A stretch of DNA of 64,000 nucleotides, from NCBI GenBank assembly GCA_036250195.1, contig JAVHZZ010000002.1, positions 367,352,624-367,416,623 of the forward strand. The letters are read 5' to 3'. The first letter of the stretch is position 1. Each line of letters starts with the position of its first letter. This stretch comes from Mixophyes australis (taxonomy: Eukaryota; Chordata; Amphibia; Anura; Limnodynastidae). The notes beneath the pieces are model-generated. The model was not told where the DNA came from and ran no database searches. It worked only from the letters and a program-made list of their open reading frames with translations. This document shows positions 20,600-32,900 of this stretch, in pieces. The translations under genes and the position numbers were made by a program.

Positions 20600-21110
20600 T
20601 CGGACCCTGCTGAGTATCTGGGTGCTGGGACACTCTTATATTCATTGGGCTGGTTTACTTAGGGCAGCCAGGGAAACCTCTCTTTTCGCATGGTCGGTGA
20701 TTTTTCAGTGGATAGGTCGTAGAGGTTTAAGATGGCCTGGGTTTAGAGAGCTCCTGGAGGCTAATGTGGCTAGACTAGGGGACCCCCATGTTCTAGTGAT
20801 ACCACAACCCAAATCATTTCCCCTAGATGTAAGTAGATTGATTTGGTCCTACGGATTCAGGACAACCTGTCCTGGGTTCATGCCTCCTGGCCTTCCCTTG
20901 TCATCTGCTGGTCTGATATGGTGCCAAGGAGGATTTGGCATTCGTTCCCTGATGGGCGCGTGGTGTATGAAGTGAAGAGGAAAGTTAATTCCGTAGTTGC
21001 CCGTTTCATATGCTCTATATTTCTGAATCACTCGCTATATAGGGGTTATCGGGTGCATTGAATGATGAGGGCATAGTTTTCTTTGTTCAGGATATATATG
21101 AGGTTTTGGC
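20600..21110 (+). pseudogene. Ngaro element: SGNH-hydrolase domain remnant
   Basis: The frame starting at 20523 gives IWVLGHSYIHWAGLLRAARE, fitting block I of the SGNH/GDSL hydrolases that vertebrate Ngaro-type elements carry. It is followed by LEANVARLGDPHVLVI. Further parts in another frame (SDMVPRRIW, VKRKVNSVVARF) correspond to the middle of the same domain. The strand between LVI and the next block has lost the usual GGNDL motif. The biological role of this domain in Ngaro elements is not known. Confidence 0.75.
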
Positions 21111-21379
21111 AGCAGCAGGTGTAGGTATGGTGGCGGGCCACGGCTCTTAGAGATCCGGGCATGGCTGGAAAAACGCAGTACAGTCGACGGCCAGTGGTTT
21201 GGGTGCACATTACGGTAGTGGACATCCTAAACCCGCCCCTCTTCGAGTGAATCGGCTATAGTCTCGGTACAGGTACCGCCCCTATGGGTTGCTCTGTGGT
21301 TGCTTTCTGTCTAGCCCAGAGGATGGGCGGGTTCTGTAACCCCGGGGCGCAGTGTCCCGCTAAGGTAGATATGTGCGCC

Positions 21380-21440
21380 CGGGGTGTGATTGGTTGTCCC
21401 CCCACTTGAACTCAGGGGTTTGATTGGTTGTCCCCCAGTT
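21380..21440 (+). repeat. short direct repeat in the Ngaro 3' region
   Basis: TGATTGGTTGTCCCCC occurs twice, at about 21388 and 21421. It may belong to the split direct repeats found at Ngaro ends, but the full A1-B1-A2-B2 layout cannot be shown. Confidence 0.45.
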
Positions 21441-21599
21441 AATGAGGTTAATGCCAATGGTTAATGCTGGGACAGTTGGGTTTTGCCAGGCAGACGTCGG
21501 ACTGACTGTTCTCTTCTCCATCACCATATTTAAATAAATTATTTAAATTTTCCACACTCAGGTCTCGTATCAGTTATTTAAGGTTATAGTTAAATAGGA

Positions 21600-24500
21600 G
21601 TAAGAAGGTAAAGGAAATCATGATATCAGCCGTTAAGCCTTTTATTATTATTGTTAGATTCAATCCTCTGGGGGGAGAAAATGACCATAAATCGGACAAA
21701 AACTCAAAAGCTTCAAACCTGACAGTGTGAGAGCTTAAAATGTCAACTATTTAAACAAACTGCCAGCTCAAAAAATGGAACTGGCAACATTCTGCTACTT
21801 TTCAAAACACCACAATCATAAAATGGTTATCACTGAGCGAGTAGCACTGTATTGATTGAGTCTGCCAAGAAGTGGACAGGCCTGACCTTATACACAGACC
21901 TCAAAAGGCAGCTGTCAGTACTTGTTAGATTAAAACAGTGACATAAACTGTCACGAACACGCTCCCAGCTACCGTGACTTTGGGGGTGTTTGCTGTATGA
22001 AGTCACACGATTCCAGCCCACAGTCTCTCTCTACCTATCACACAGGTTATAGACCTACTGAATCGCCCCCAAACACAGCGTTCTCACACCCCCAGACACT
22101 TCAGGTTTGCCACCACCTATTGAATACTGGCAATAGGATCCCAATATACTGTCCCACACTGCCACACAGGCTTCTAGCTATCCACAGACTAACAAAACCC
22201 ACACCAGCAAACACAGGGTTAAATCTCCACACCGCTAAACTTGCACAAATGTAAATGCAAGCACACAAAGCTTGTTAATCAAATGTATCAACTAATCACA
22301 CACTGGGTTAAACAGGTTGAGCTATTTCTTTTAAAAGGCTAATGGATTCGTTAGAGTATCAAGGACGCAACATAATAAATTATAGATTTAATATACAAAA
22401 GTACAGGGCATACAGATATAAAAATAATGAATAACAATTAATAAATTGACATAACAAGCAAAAGAGTTTAAAATAAAAGGGGTTACATTCAGAATAGCAC
22501 TTACTTGAGTTGCATAATCTGTGCCATGGGGGCCTGGCTAGGAAGATGGACAGCTTATCAATGTGAATTGATTTCCCCCAAAAAGTCTGACCCTTGCCCC
22601 TTCTCAACACAGGTTTTTAAGCAAAATAATATGAGATGGTCTTCAAAGGGGCAGTGTTTAATGCTAATAGGGGGCAGGGATGTCCCCTGGGTGTCACTAT
22701 AGTTTACTCACAGATATTCACAAAGTTTTGACCTGCGGGTAATTCTTAACAGATATATCCCAGAGACATAACTCCCCCATCAATAAACCAGTCATAATCT
22801 CCCGCACATTTAAATACTAAACAGGATGGAATTATGACAATGTGACATATCTTTGGAAAAGATATGTGAGTATAGCTGTTTCCGGATACCGCCAGTACCT
22901 GTAATTCACAACCATGGTGCGATTTCTGTTCCTTAGTATGGAGTGGCACCCAGATCTCCCAAAATATGAACTATGAAGACATTTTCCCTTGAAGCTCATA
23001 TTTCTATATACCTGTATAGGCTTTCACATGCTGCCTACAAGGATCTCCAGTTGTGATCGGTCCCACAAAGTCTATTCAAGTGTCCAAAACTCCAACCCAG
23101 GCCAGGCTGTCTCACAGCAGGAGTCCTTTGAAGCTGCCACATGTGACACTCTTATCTTTTCACACTGGAATGTGCAAAGCCATAAAATACATTTACATCA
23201 GACTCTGTCTTTACATTTTACACTTTAACAGCTCAATTTATCCATGGATTCATTTGCTATAACCTATTTACACTGCAGTTATAATTTATCCCTTATAAAT
23301 AACTGTAAGCTCTCTATGTTCATAACATAAACATACCTAAATTCATACAAATATGTATTCCTGTTTATACCCTGCTCCCTCTTTATAAGCCCCACTTTAT
23401 AATGCCACCCTCACTTGACTTAAAACCAGGTTTATTCTCCGCACAGAAGTATATTGAAATGTATTAATTCTATAAGATGTCACTCTCTTTGTGCCACCAC
23501 GTTGGCTATGATGATCTTTTAGCCTTTCTATTAATGAATAACTGTATATTACCTCCATAGCTTTCCTTAACAATTTTCTATTTGCAGTGACTGATATGCA
23601 TCAAATATAGAGAACATTTTTATGAAATCAAAATTAATTGCAGGTTAAAGTGAGTTTTGGGGGCATAGATAATTGTTGCTTATTTCTTTTTTAACACTAT
23701 GTTAAGAAAGGATCAGTTCTCTGCTCTGTACCGTTAGGTGTCTTCCATTTCGCTTTCAGCACACTGTCAGAATGTGAACCATACATTCTAGATTAGGGCA
23801 GAGACAATAAGGCAAATTTATGAAACTGCAAACCTGCAGTGGAAACATTTTTTTGTGGCGTTATGTGCCTATTTTTGTGCAAATGCACTCGGTTTAATAG
23901 GAAAGCGCGTGGTTTTGCGGGCCAAGATGACCGGGTCAGCAGGGGTGCAATTGTTTGCACTGTCTGATGGAAGGAGCTGATTAGATCTGGATGCCTGTAG
24001 ATCTGGAACATGAATTTGGGGTAATTAAAAGTAGTAGGATCATTAATTTTCCAATAGCTTAAAATTACAGGAGACAATTTTTCCATTTTTTTGGTTCACT
24101 TACAATCACGACTGAAGATAACTGCAAAAATATTTAAATGAATAAAGGGGAATAAAAGAGGTAGGAAAATATGTAGGGGGAGGGGGTTTGGAAAGAGAAG
24201 GTTCAAGGAAGAAATAGAGTTAGGGGAGAGGGGGAAAAGGTCTGGGGACATTAAACAAACACAAGAGAAAAAATGTATTTCCAGTGTCAAGGAAGGCGAG
24301 TCCCTGCCAGTTATAAGCCACCAAAGTCATTATTTACTTGAGTGTATCGTAAACATAGCTGAGTCTTTATTCTCCAACCATTGGGACCATGTGGAAAAAA
24401 CTCAGAAAATCTGTCTGCAGCTGCCATAAATTTCATCTATCGATATATAAATATCTATGAGTCAAAATCATTTCTTAAATGAGGGCGGTGATAAGGACAA

Positions 24501-24770
24501 CCAGTGCACCAGGATCAGTGCATTATTTAGGTATTGCAACAGAGATCGTCATCATTTTATATTGTAAAGCCACACAGATTCGCCAGTACCAGACAGAGGA
24601 GATTCAATGTAAAACCTCAGCACAAAACAAAAGATCACACAGAGAGGATACTAAATCAGCTTAAGCATTAAAAGAACATGACATAAAGAGATATAAATGA
24701 GATAGACAAAGTAGGTGGGGCACAAGACAGAAAGAAGAAAAGGCCTTGTCTGTGATAGTTTACCATTCTT
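21600..24770. other. unassigned, about 3 kb
   Basis: No gene is recognisable. TGTCACGAACACG at 21949 resembles an LTR start, but no matching end with a duplication was found. Purine-rich sequence begins near 24150. Confidence 0.3.
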
Positions 24771-24779
24771 CCAGACTGT

Positions 24780-27180
24780 AAGCTAAGACAAAAAATGTAA
24801 GTTGGAAGTGGGAGGACTGGGGTGAAGAGGGAGTATCCTCAAGTGGGGTGGGATAGGCCAAAGTGAAGAGGTAGGTTTTGAGGGAGTTGTTAAAATATTG
24901 GAGGTTGGGGAGAAAGACTGGTAAGGTATGGAAGAAAGTTCCAGAGGTGAGGAGTGGTGCAGGAAAAGTCTTGAAGGTGGGAGTGAGAGGTGGTTATCAA
25001 GAGGTAGGAAAGGTGCAGGTCCATGGCAGGATGGAGGGAACAGGCAGAATTGCATATCGTGACAATGTTTGAAGGTAAGGGGGAGGAGCTTGAAGTGGAT
25101 TCTGGTGGAAATGAAGAGCAAATGTGCAGAGTGGTGCAGTGGAAGAGGAGTGACAGGAGGGTAAGATAAGTCTCCCTGCAGGGTTTTGGATGGATTGAAG
25201 AGGGGAGAGTTGGGTGAGGTAAAGACCACTTGGCAGGAAATTGCAGTAGTAAAGACGGGAAGTGATGAGAGACGGAATGACATTTTGAGTGAGAAAGGGG
25301 CGTATTTAAGCAATGTTACGTAAATGGAGGTGACATTATTGTGTGATCCACTGGATATGATTCGAGGTTGGAGTCAAATATGATTCCAAACCAGTGTGCC
25401 TTGGGTACAGAAGAGATAATAAAGTTATTCAATGTGAGAGAGATGGAAGAGGAGAAGAGATGCTATGTTTGTGTATGGGGGGAGTGGAGATGAGAATGAT
25501 TTTACACATTTTCAGTTTGAGATAGCGTTGGGACATAAAGGTGGAAATGACAGAGACGCGGTTGGAAGCACAAAATAAAAAGAGGGGCAGAGGTCAGGGG
25601 TGGAGAGGAATATTTGAGTATCATCATCATAGATGTGGTAGTTGAGACTGAAAGAGTGAATGAATTAATTGAGAGAAGTGGTAACAAAGCCTTAAGGAAC
25701 CCCAACAGAGAAGGGAAGCTGATGGGAGTTTGAGTCAGAGGTAGAGTACCTGAAGGAGTGATAGGCGTGAACCAGGAGAGAACAAGTGTTGCAGAGGCCA
25801 AAGGAGTGAAGGGTGTGAAGGACAAAGGGGTGATCAACAGTGTCAAAGGTGGCAAAGAGGACAAGAAGTATGAGCAAGGAGAAGTGACCTTCTGATTTAG
25901 CAATTAGTAAGTTGTAGGTCACTTTTGTGAGGTCGGATTTGGTGGACTGTAGAAAGCAGTAACCCGTTTGAAAAAAGTCAAGAAGAGAGTCAATGTAGAG
26001 AATATGTGCCGGGTGATAGTAGACAAGATGTTCGAAGAGTTTGGATGCAAAAGGGAGTAGAAAACAGGGCGGTAGCTGGAGAGGGAGGCAGAATTAAGAT
26101 ATGTATTTTTGAGAATGGCAGAGATGAGCGCTTGTTTTAAGTTGAGGGGGAAGATGCCAGTGGAGAGGGACACATTGAAGAGGTGGGCTAGGTGTTTGCA
26201 GTCAGTAAGTTAAAGAGTGGGGAGGAGATGGTGGGAAGCAGGACTGTGGAGACAGGTTGAGGGGGAAGAGGAGATGAACGAAAACACCTTAGGAGTAACA
26301 TGAGTGAACAAGCTGAGGTGAGAAGGAAAAAGCAGGACTGGGTTGACGGGTTTACAGTGCGGCGAGTTTGTGGTGGTTGTTGTCAATTTTGTCACTGAAG
26401 TAGATGGCAAAGTCGTATGCAGTGAAGTAAAGAAAGTGAGTCAACAGTGGTGAAGAAACAACAGGAATTGTTGAAATTGGAGAAAAAGTAAGGTAAAGTC
26501 AGCGTTGGACCATGATTTCCTGCATTAACTCTCAACGAAATGGGAGCACTTTGGTGGGTGGTGAGTCTGAGTAAAGAGTCAGGGTTGAGGTTTTGATAAC
26601 TGGAGATGAAGTGTGGTGGCTTCCTCATCAAGGGCTACAGAGAGTGTTCTGTTAGAGAGAGATGACAGAATTGGGGCAGCACACGGTAGAGATGGTAAGT
26701 AATTCAATAGAGGAAGAGAAGAGAACGGGGTTATGGCTGTTATGGGAATGTTAAGTGCGGATGGATTTGTGTGTAGGTGGTGAAGAGAGGGGGCAAGGTG
26801 AGGTATGAGTAAAGGAGGATACGGTCAAAGAATAAAAAGACAGTTGAAGAATCTGGGGATGTCACAGATTGAAGACGACCAGATCTAGAACGTGTCCATC
26901 TCCATGGGTGGGAGATGAAGTACACTGCGAGAGGCCATGGCAGGAAGTGGTTGTAAGAAGTTTGAGGTGGAAGTGCTAGTGGGGATGCCAATGGGGACGT
27001 CAAAATCCCGCCGAATAAGAGAGGCTTGCATAGAGGAGAGGAAGTTTGAAAACCAGGGAGGTAAGTACCTGTCAAACTGTAATGCTGTAGAGCAGAGGGG
27101 CAAAAGCTTGCTTGATCTTGATTTTCAGTATGAATACAGACCATGAAATCATGGCTTCATGATCCTTATGATTTTTGTGT
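24780..27180 (-). pseudogene. decayed LINE (L2/CR1-like) ORF2, minus strand
   Basis: Read on the minus strand, fragments follow the order of a jockey-superfamily LINE. An endonuclease region lies at about 26740-27144 (DFDVPIGIPTS in one frame). A linker follows, then reverse transcriptase with LSTGIFPLNLKQALISAILK near 26130, LLILLVLFATFDTVDHP near 25860 and a QLPFSVGVP block near 25700. The C-terminal region runs to 24783 (HSAHLLFISTRIHFKLLPLT). All are in different frames with many stops. The typical 3' tail is missing on the left, so the copy is truncated. It resembles the plus-strand LINE at 53640-55990. Confidence 0.8.
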
Positions 27181-29278
27181 TTTAAACTGGAGGTGTCAGA
27201 AATGAGAGACAGTTTAGTGAATATAGTGAATATACCCCCTGGACTAGTATACCTGCCCATTAAACATAGCCCAGAACTACTTATTGTGGCCTAGCTGCCC
27301 AGAAATCAGGGTTGCTTAGTTTTACCATCTGATCTCTGATGCTACCCTACACAGCAGACTGGAGTTCCGGTCCCCAGGGGCCCACTGCAAACTTACGATA
27401 TCTAGGAACTAACAAATTTTCTTATATTTGGCAACTGGAATATTGGACAATGTCAGGATCAAGAAAACTGGATCAGTCGGCACCCCTTCATCAGTAATTT
27501 TTCTAGAAAGGTTGATGACTATTTGCCAATACTTGGTAATTTTGGTATAGTCCCACCATATATAAATAAAGGAGCCCGTTGCATTACTTTACCAGCACAC
27601 AGCAAATTTAGTAAGAGAGAACTTATGTAGGGCATTTGGGGTCCTATACCATCTGGACAAAATCTTAAATTTAGTCTCCACCACAGAGACGCTGAGTGAG
27701 GAGTGGGTAGTGTGAAATATTTTAGACCAGTCATCTGAGCTTGACTATTTAAATTGTTTTTCATCTAAATTGCCCTACATAAAATGTTTCTCTGGAAGGG
27801 TATCTGTCTTAAGGGGGTAGGGCACCTACTCCCATGACAGAGCAGGACTTCTTTCAGAAGCAATGTCATAGAAACATAGTCTATCTCATGGACTGCCTCA
27901 TCTTCAGCTTTACTAACCGTGTTGACCCCCCTCTCCTCCCCACTAACATGCTCATTTTTATAGACCAGAGGAGAAGCAGGCAGTGAAGACTGTGGGAATG
28001 TGTGGGGGAGAAGGGGCAAGGATGACATGTAGGGTGGATTGAAATAGAATAATTTGAATTTATGTATACTATTTTATTACACAAATAATGGCCAACCAAT
28101 AGAACAAAAAATAATATACAACATTCACATATACCTGAATATGTAGTATAAACATTTATACATACAGTTGCAAAGTTTCTTTTGTTATCCCTGGAAATAA
28201 GCCTAATTTTCATATTGTTCAACTACAAAGTATATTTTCACGCATTCTGCATACAATTGTACTATATAGTCCTATTCTCTTGCTTTTGTAACATAATAGT
28301 TATATTAAGGATGGTACTTAAAATGCAAAACAAAATACATTATATCAAAGATCAGTTATGGTGGGGTACAAAGCATCCGACTGTACATTATCTCATATGA
28401 TGTACTTAGATGCGTGTACTTATTACCCGTCACTAGAAATCATTTGAAAATGTTGTCAATTATGCATATGGGTTTGTGTGATGTGTGGTTCAAGGAGCAC
28501 ATGCATTCTAGAAAATGAGCCCACTGAGACCGAGATGATAAAAGTTACTTACTGTATGAAGTGTGGTTTAACACTAACGCTTCAGAGGTTTTCATTATGG
28601 AATCTTGGCCTAGTTCTCCCTTTCTCTTGACAATCTGTTGGAATGAATGATCACTCAGCACTTAATTTCCTTACTAATGAAGACTGCGGCTTTTTATATA
28701 AGCGGGCAATAGACTTAAATTATTATTTTCTTTCCCTCAAGGTAATGGGTCAGAGAATGTGTCCGCAATTATGCTAATTATATGATGAATATCACTCTAT
28801 GATAACATACTGGTTCCTGGATCTTCGTAAGAGAACAGACTGTTTTACCAATAGCGTTCGTTCATGCACATAGAAAATGCTACCTGCTGATTCTGTGCAG
28901 AAGCAAATATTGGTATATTTGTTTTCTTTTCTAAACTGTGTGCGATTGATTGATTGATTGGTTGATTGAATGTTTAAATATGCACACAGCTATAAAGAGG
29001 GATGTGCCCAATTCCTCTAACATGCATACACAATTGTTTATGAATATTGTATACTATAAATGTTCAATACTGACACTTTAACTAGCCAACATGAAAATGT
29101 GAATAAAAATAATACACATATATGGCAGGTGAAATGGTGCACACAGATAACTAATGAAAATAGTGGGCGCCAGGTCACCTTCAAAAATCACTTGTTCACA
29201 TCTGTACTATGCAGCATAATTATCCTTTAGCAACCCACCCCTCTTTAGACTTATCATGTGATAGCAAGTTCACTCAAC
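27181..29278. other. unassigned intergenic sequence
   Basis: No gene is recognised. A short run of GATT-type repeats lies near 28946-28972. The last 5 bases before the chromovirus (29279-29283, TCAAG) are its target duplication. Confidence 0.35.
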
Positions 29279-29283
29279 TCAAG

Positions 29284-29942
29284 TGTCACGACTGTTAGTG
29301 GGTGTATAACTGGTAGAAGGTACCTGCTGTTGTTGGCGCAACTCAGAGGAAGGCGCGGAGTCTAACGTGCCCCTGGTATTCACCAGGAACCCCCGCAAGG
29401 AAGTATGGACTCCGCTGCAGGGACACGCAGGTCGCGGTCCTTCCTAGAGTCCACAGCGAGATACAAGGGGGTGTCAGACAGGCCGGTTCAGCAACGTTCA
29501 GGTAGAGGAGGTACAAAAGGGAAATCCGGAAGAATGGTGAGGCAAGCCGAGTCGGTAATCTTCAGGGAGCGCGGTACAAAGGCAGAATCCAGATAGGGGT
29601 GGTCAAAACGGTCCGGGTCAAAAGGGTCACAGGCAGCACGAGGAAGGTCAGGAACAATATAGCAACTGGTACACAGAAACGCTGGAGGCAGGAAGACCTG
29701 ATACTCTGGCACTGACTAAAGGACAGGAAGGGGTTTAAATAATGAGAGGATCCAATCAGCTTCAGCGCTGAGCGCTGTCATACCTGCCGCCGGGAATACA
29801 TAGCGTCCCGTTGCCTAGCAACGGGGCGCGTCATACTGCGGGGGAAATAGATGGCAGGGGAATCCGGAAATGACGCGTCTGGTTGCCTAGCAACCAGACG
29901 CGCGATCACCCAGTCAGGCGGCCGTGCGGACGGCGCCTGACA
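29284..29942 (-). repeat. 3' LTR of the chromovirus
   Basis: 659 bp, ends TGTCA..TGACA. It carries X-boxes at 29810-29822 and 29882-29894. The final codons and the stop of pol (29906) lie inside it. Confidence 0.97.
29882..29894. promoter_or_regulatory. RFX-type X-box in the 3' LTR
   Basis: GTTGCCTAGCAAC, centred in a 27-base palindrome extending to GCGTCTG..CAGACGC. A second identical 13-mer lies at 29810-29822. The matching positions in the 5' LTR are 34779-34791 and 34707-34719. Confidence 0.6.
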
Positions 29943-32900
29943 GTATACCCTCCTCTTCCTCCTCCTGTTTGAAGGAACTTTTTAAGAATTCTCGGAGCGT
30001 GAAGGTCCTGCTTGTCCACCCATGATCTCTCCTCTGGGCCAAATCCTCTCCAATGGACCAGAAATTGCTGTTTGCCACGAAGAATGCGAGAGGCCAAGAT
30101 CCGACTGACTTCGAATTCAGTTCCATAAGAGGTTTGTATTGGTGGGGGACGACCAGGAGGTCGATAGAATTTATTGAGTACCAGTGGTCGTAGTAATGAG
30201 ACATGAAAAGTATTATGACATCTCAGAGAAGGAGGAAGTTTCAATCTGAAGCATACAGGATTAATGACTTGCATGATGGTGTACGGACCAATAAATCGAG
30301 GCGCCATCTTCATAGAAGGAACCTTTAGTCTTAGGTCCCGGGTGGATAGCCATACCTGGTCTCCCACCTTTAAGAGAGGAGTGGCCCTCCGATGACGATC
30401 TGCAAAGATCTTGTGATGCTGAGTAGCCTTGAGTAAAGCCGTCTTAGTCTTAGCCCAAATGAGAGAAAATTCCCGATAAAGAGTATCTACGGCTGGCACC
30501 GATGAAGAGGACACTGGAAAAGGATCCGGAAACACAGGGTGACCTCCGTATACAATAAAGAACGGAGAGAATCCGGTAGACTCATGAATGTGTTGATTAT
30601 GGGAGAACTCCGCCCAAGGAAGGAATTGAGACCATTTATTCTGGTTGTCGGAGGTAAAACAGCGGAGGAATGTCTCGAGATCCTGATTGATTCGCTCCGT
30701 CTGTCCGTTAGTTTGCGGATGGTATCCTGAAGAGAATTTCAATTCTATGTTTACTTTTTTACAAAAGGTTCTCCAAAACTGGGATGTAAATTGGACTCCG
30801 CGGTCCGAAATGATCTCCTTCGGGCACCCATGTAGTCTGAATATCTCCTTGATAAAGATATCCGCCAGACGACTGGCCGTGGGCAGTCCAGTTAGAGGAA
30901 TAAAATGTGCCATCTTCGAAAATCGATCAATAACCACCCAGATAGTGGTAAACCCTGCACTGAGGGGTAGGTCTGTGATAAAATCCATGGCCACACTCTC
31001 CCAAGGAGCATCGGGGATAGGAAGTGGACGAAGAAGGCCTGCCGGGACTCTTCTACAAGTCTTGTGTTGAGCACAAGTAGTGCAGGAAGCAATAAATCTC
31101 TCAATATCGGCACGTACATTAGGCCACCAGAAGCGTCGGCAAAGCAGCGATGTAGTCTTCTTTATTCCAGCATGGCCGGCAATGCGGGATGAATGAGCCC
31201 ACTGCAGGGTCTTGAACCGGAGATGGGGTTCCACAAATGACCGGCCTGGAGGAGGAGAGGACGTTTTGGTCCTAGTAAGGGCTACGATATTAGAAGGATC
31301 AATAATATGCTGCGGAATCAATGGTCTTAAACGATCGGAATCGTCAAATGAGCGAGATAATGCATCGGCACGTCCATTCTTGGCTCCCGGGCAGAATGTG
31401 AGTTTCATGTCAAATCGAGCAAAGAAGGATGCCCAGCGGGCTTGCCGAGGATTAAGGCAACGAGCCTCTTGAATGAACACTAGATTCCGATGGTCGGTAA
31501 ACACAGTAACAGGAAATATAGCTCCCTCCAACAGATGTCGCCACTCCTCCAGAGCCGCCTTGATGGCCAGTAATTCCTTGTCCCCTATTCCATAATTACA
31601 TTCGCTTGGAAGAAATCGTCTGGAGAAAAACCCACACGGGTTGTGTGAACCAGCCGGAGACTCTTGAAAAAGCACCGCCCCAATGCCTACTGAGGATGCA
31701 TCTACCTCTAAGAAGAAAGGTCGTTCTTGATCTGGCTGGGACAGAACTGGGGCTGAAGAGAATGCTTTCTTTAATGTTATGAAGGCAGACATGGCCTCCG
31801 AGGACCAGACCCTAGGGTTGGCAGTCTTCCTGGTTAACGCTGTAATGGGGGCTATAATGGTGGAGAATCCCTGAATAAATTGGCGATAATAGTTTGCAAA
31901 GCCGATGAACCTTTGGATGGCTTTAAGGCCTTGTGGCTGAGGCCAGTCCAGAATAGCTGACACCTTGGTGGGATCCATACAAAGACCTTGACTTGACACG
32001 ATGAAACCAAGAAAAGATACCTGACTAATCTCAAACACACATTTCTCCAGCTTGCAATAGAGGTGGTGTCTCCGAAGTCTACGTAAGACCTCCTTTACTT
32101 GTTCCCGATGAGTCTTCAGATCTTTAGAAAATATTAATATATCGTCTAGATATACTACCACAGAAGTGTATAACAGGTCATGAAAGATATCGTTAACGAA
32201 GGTTTGGAAAATGGCTGGGGCGTTGCAGAGGCCGAAGAGCATCACCAGGTACTCGAAATGTCCATCTCTGGTGTTAAAGGCCGTTTTCCATTCGTCTCCT
32301 TCCTTGATGCGAATTAAATTATAGGCCCCACGGAGATCTAATTTGGAAAAGATTTGAGATCCACTGAGTTTGTCAAAGAGGTCGGAGATGAGAGGTAGTG
32401 GATATCGATTTTTGACAGTGATGCGGTTGAGAGGACGATAATCAATACAAGGCCGAAGAGACCCATCCTTCTTCTTAACAAAAAAAAACCCTGCACCCGC
32501 TGGGGAAGTAGATTTGCGGATAAATCCTCGTCTCAGGTTTTCTGAAATATATTGAGACATGGCTGACGTCTCTGGACGAGATAAAGGGTAGGTCCGCCCT
32601 TTGGGGATGGGTTGGTCAGGAGATAAAACAATAGCGCAATCCCAGGGACGATGAGGAGGCAAGATCTCCGCTTCCACTTTACTGAATACATCCTGGAATT
32701 CCATATAGGCCTCAGGAAGGTGGGTTAGCTCGGACTGAGCCATTACTAGACATTTAGGAGGCAAAACTCTAGACAGACATTCAAAGCGACATCCTTCACC
32801 CCATGACATAACTTGAGCGTGGTCCCAATCCATCTGAGGAGAATGTCTTCTCAGCCATGGTAGCCCCAAGATGAGGGGATTAATGGATCTCGGCAACACC

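Noticed and set aside
21949..23148. Possible solo LTR from TGTCACGAAC to TGTGACA
   Set aside because: The flanks show no 5-bp duplication, and no promoter or shared blocks with the other LTRs are visible.
29405..29712. Frames of 63 and 74 codons present identically at 34302-34609
   Set aside because: They are inside the two LTRs; the identity reflects LTR identity.
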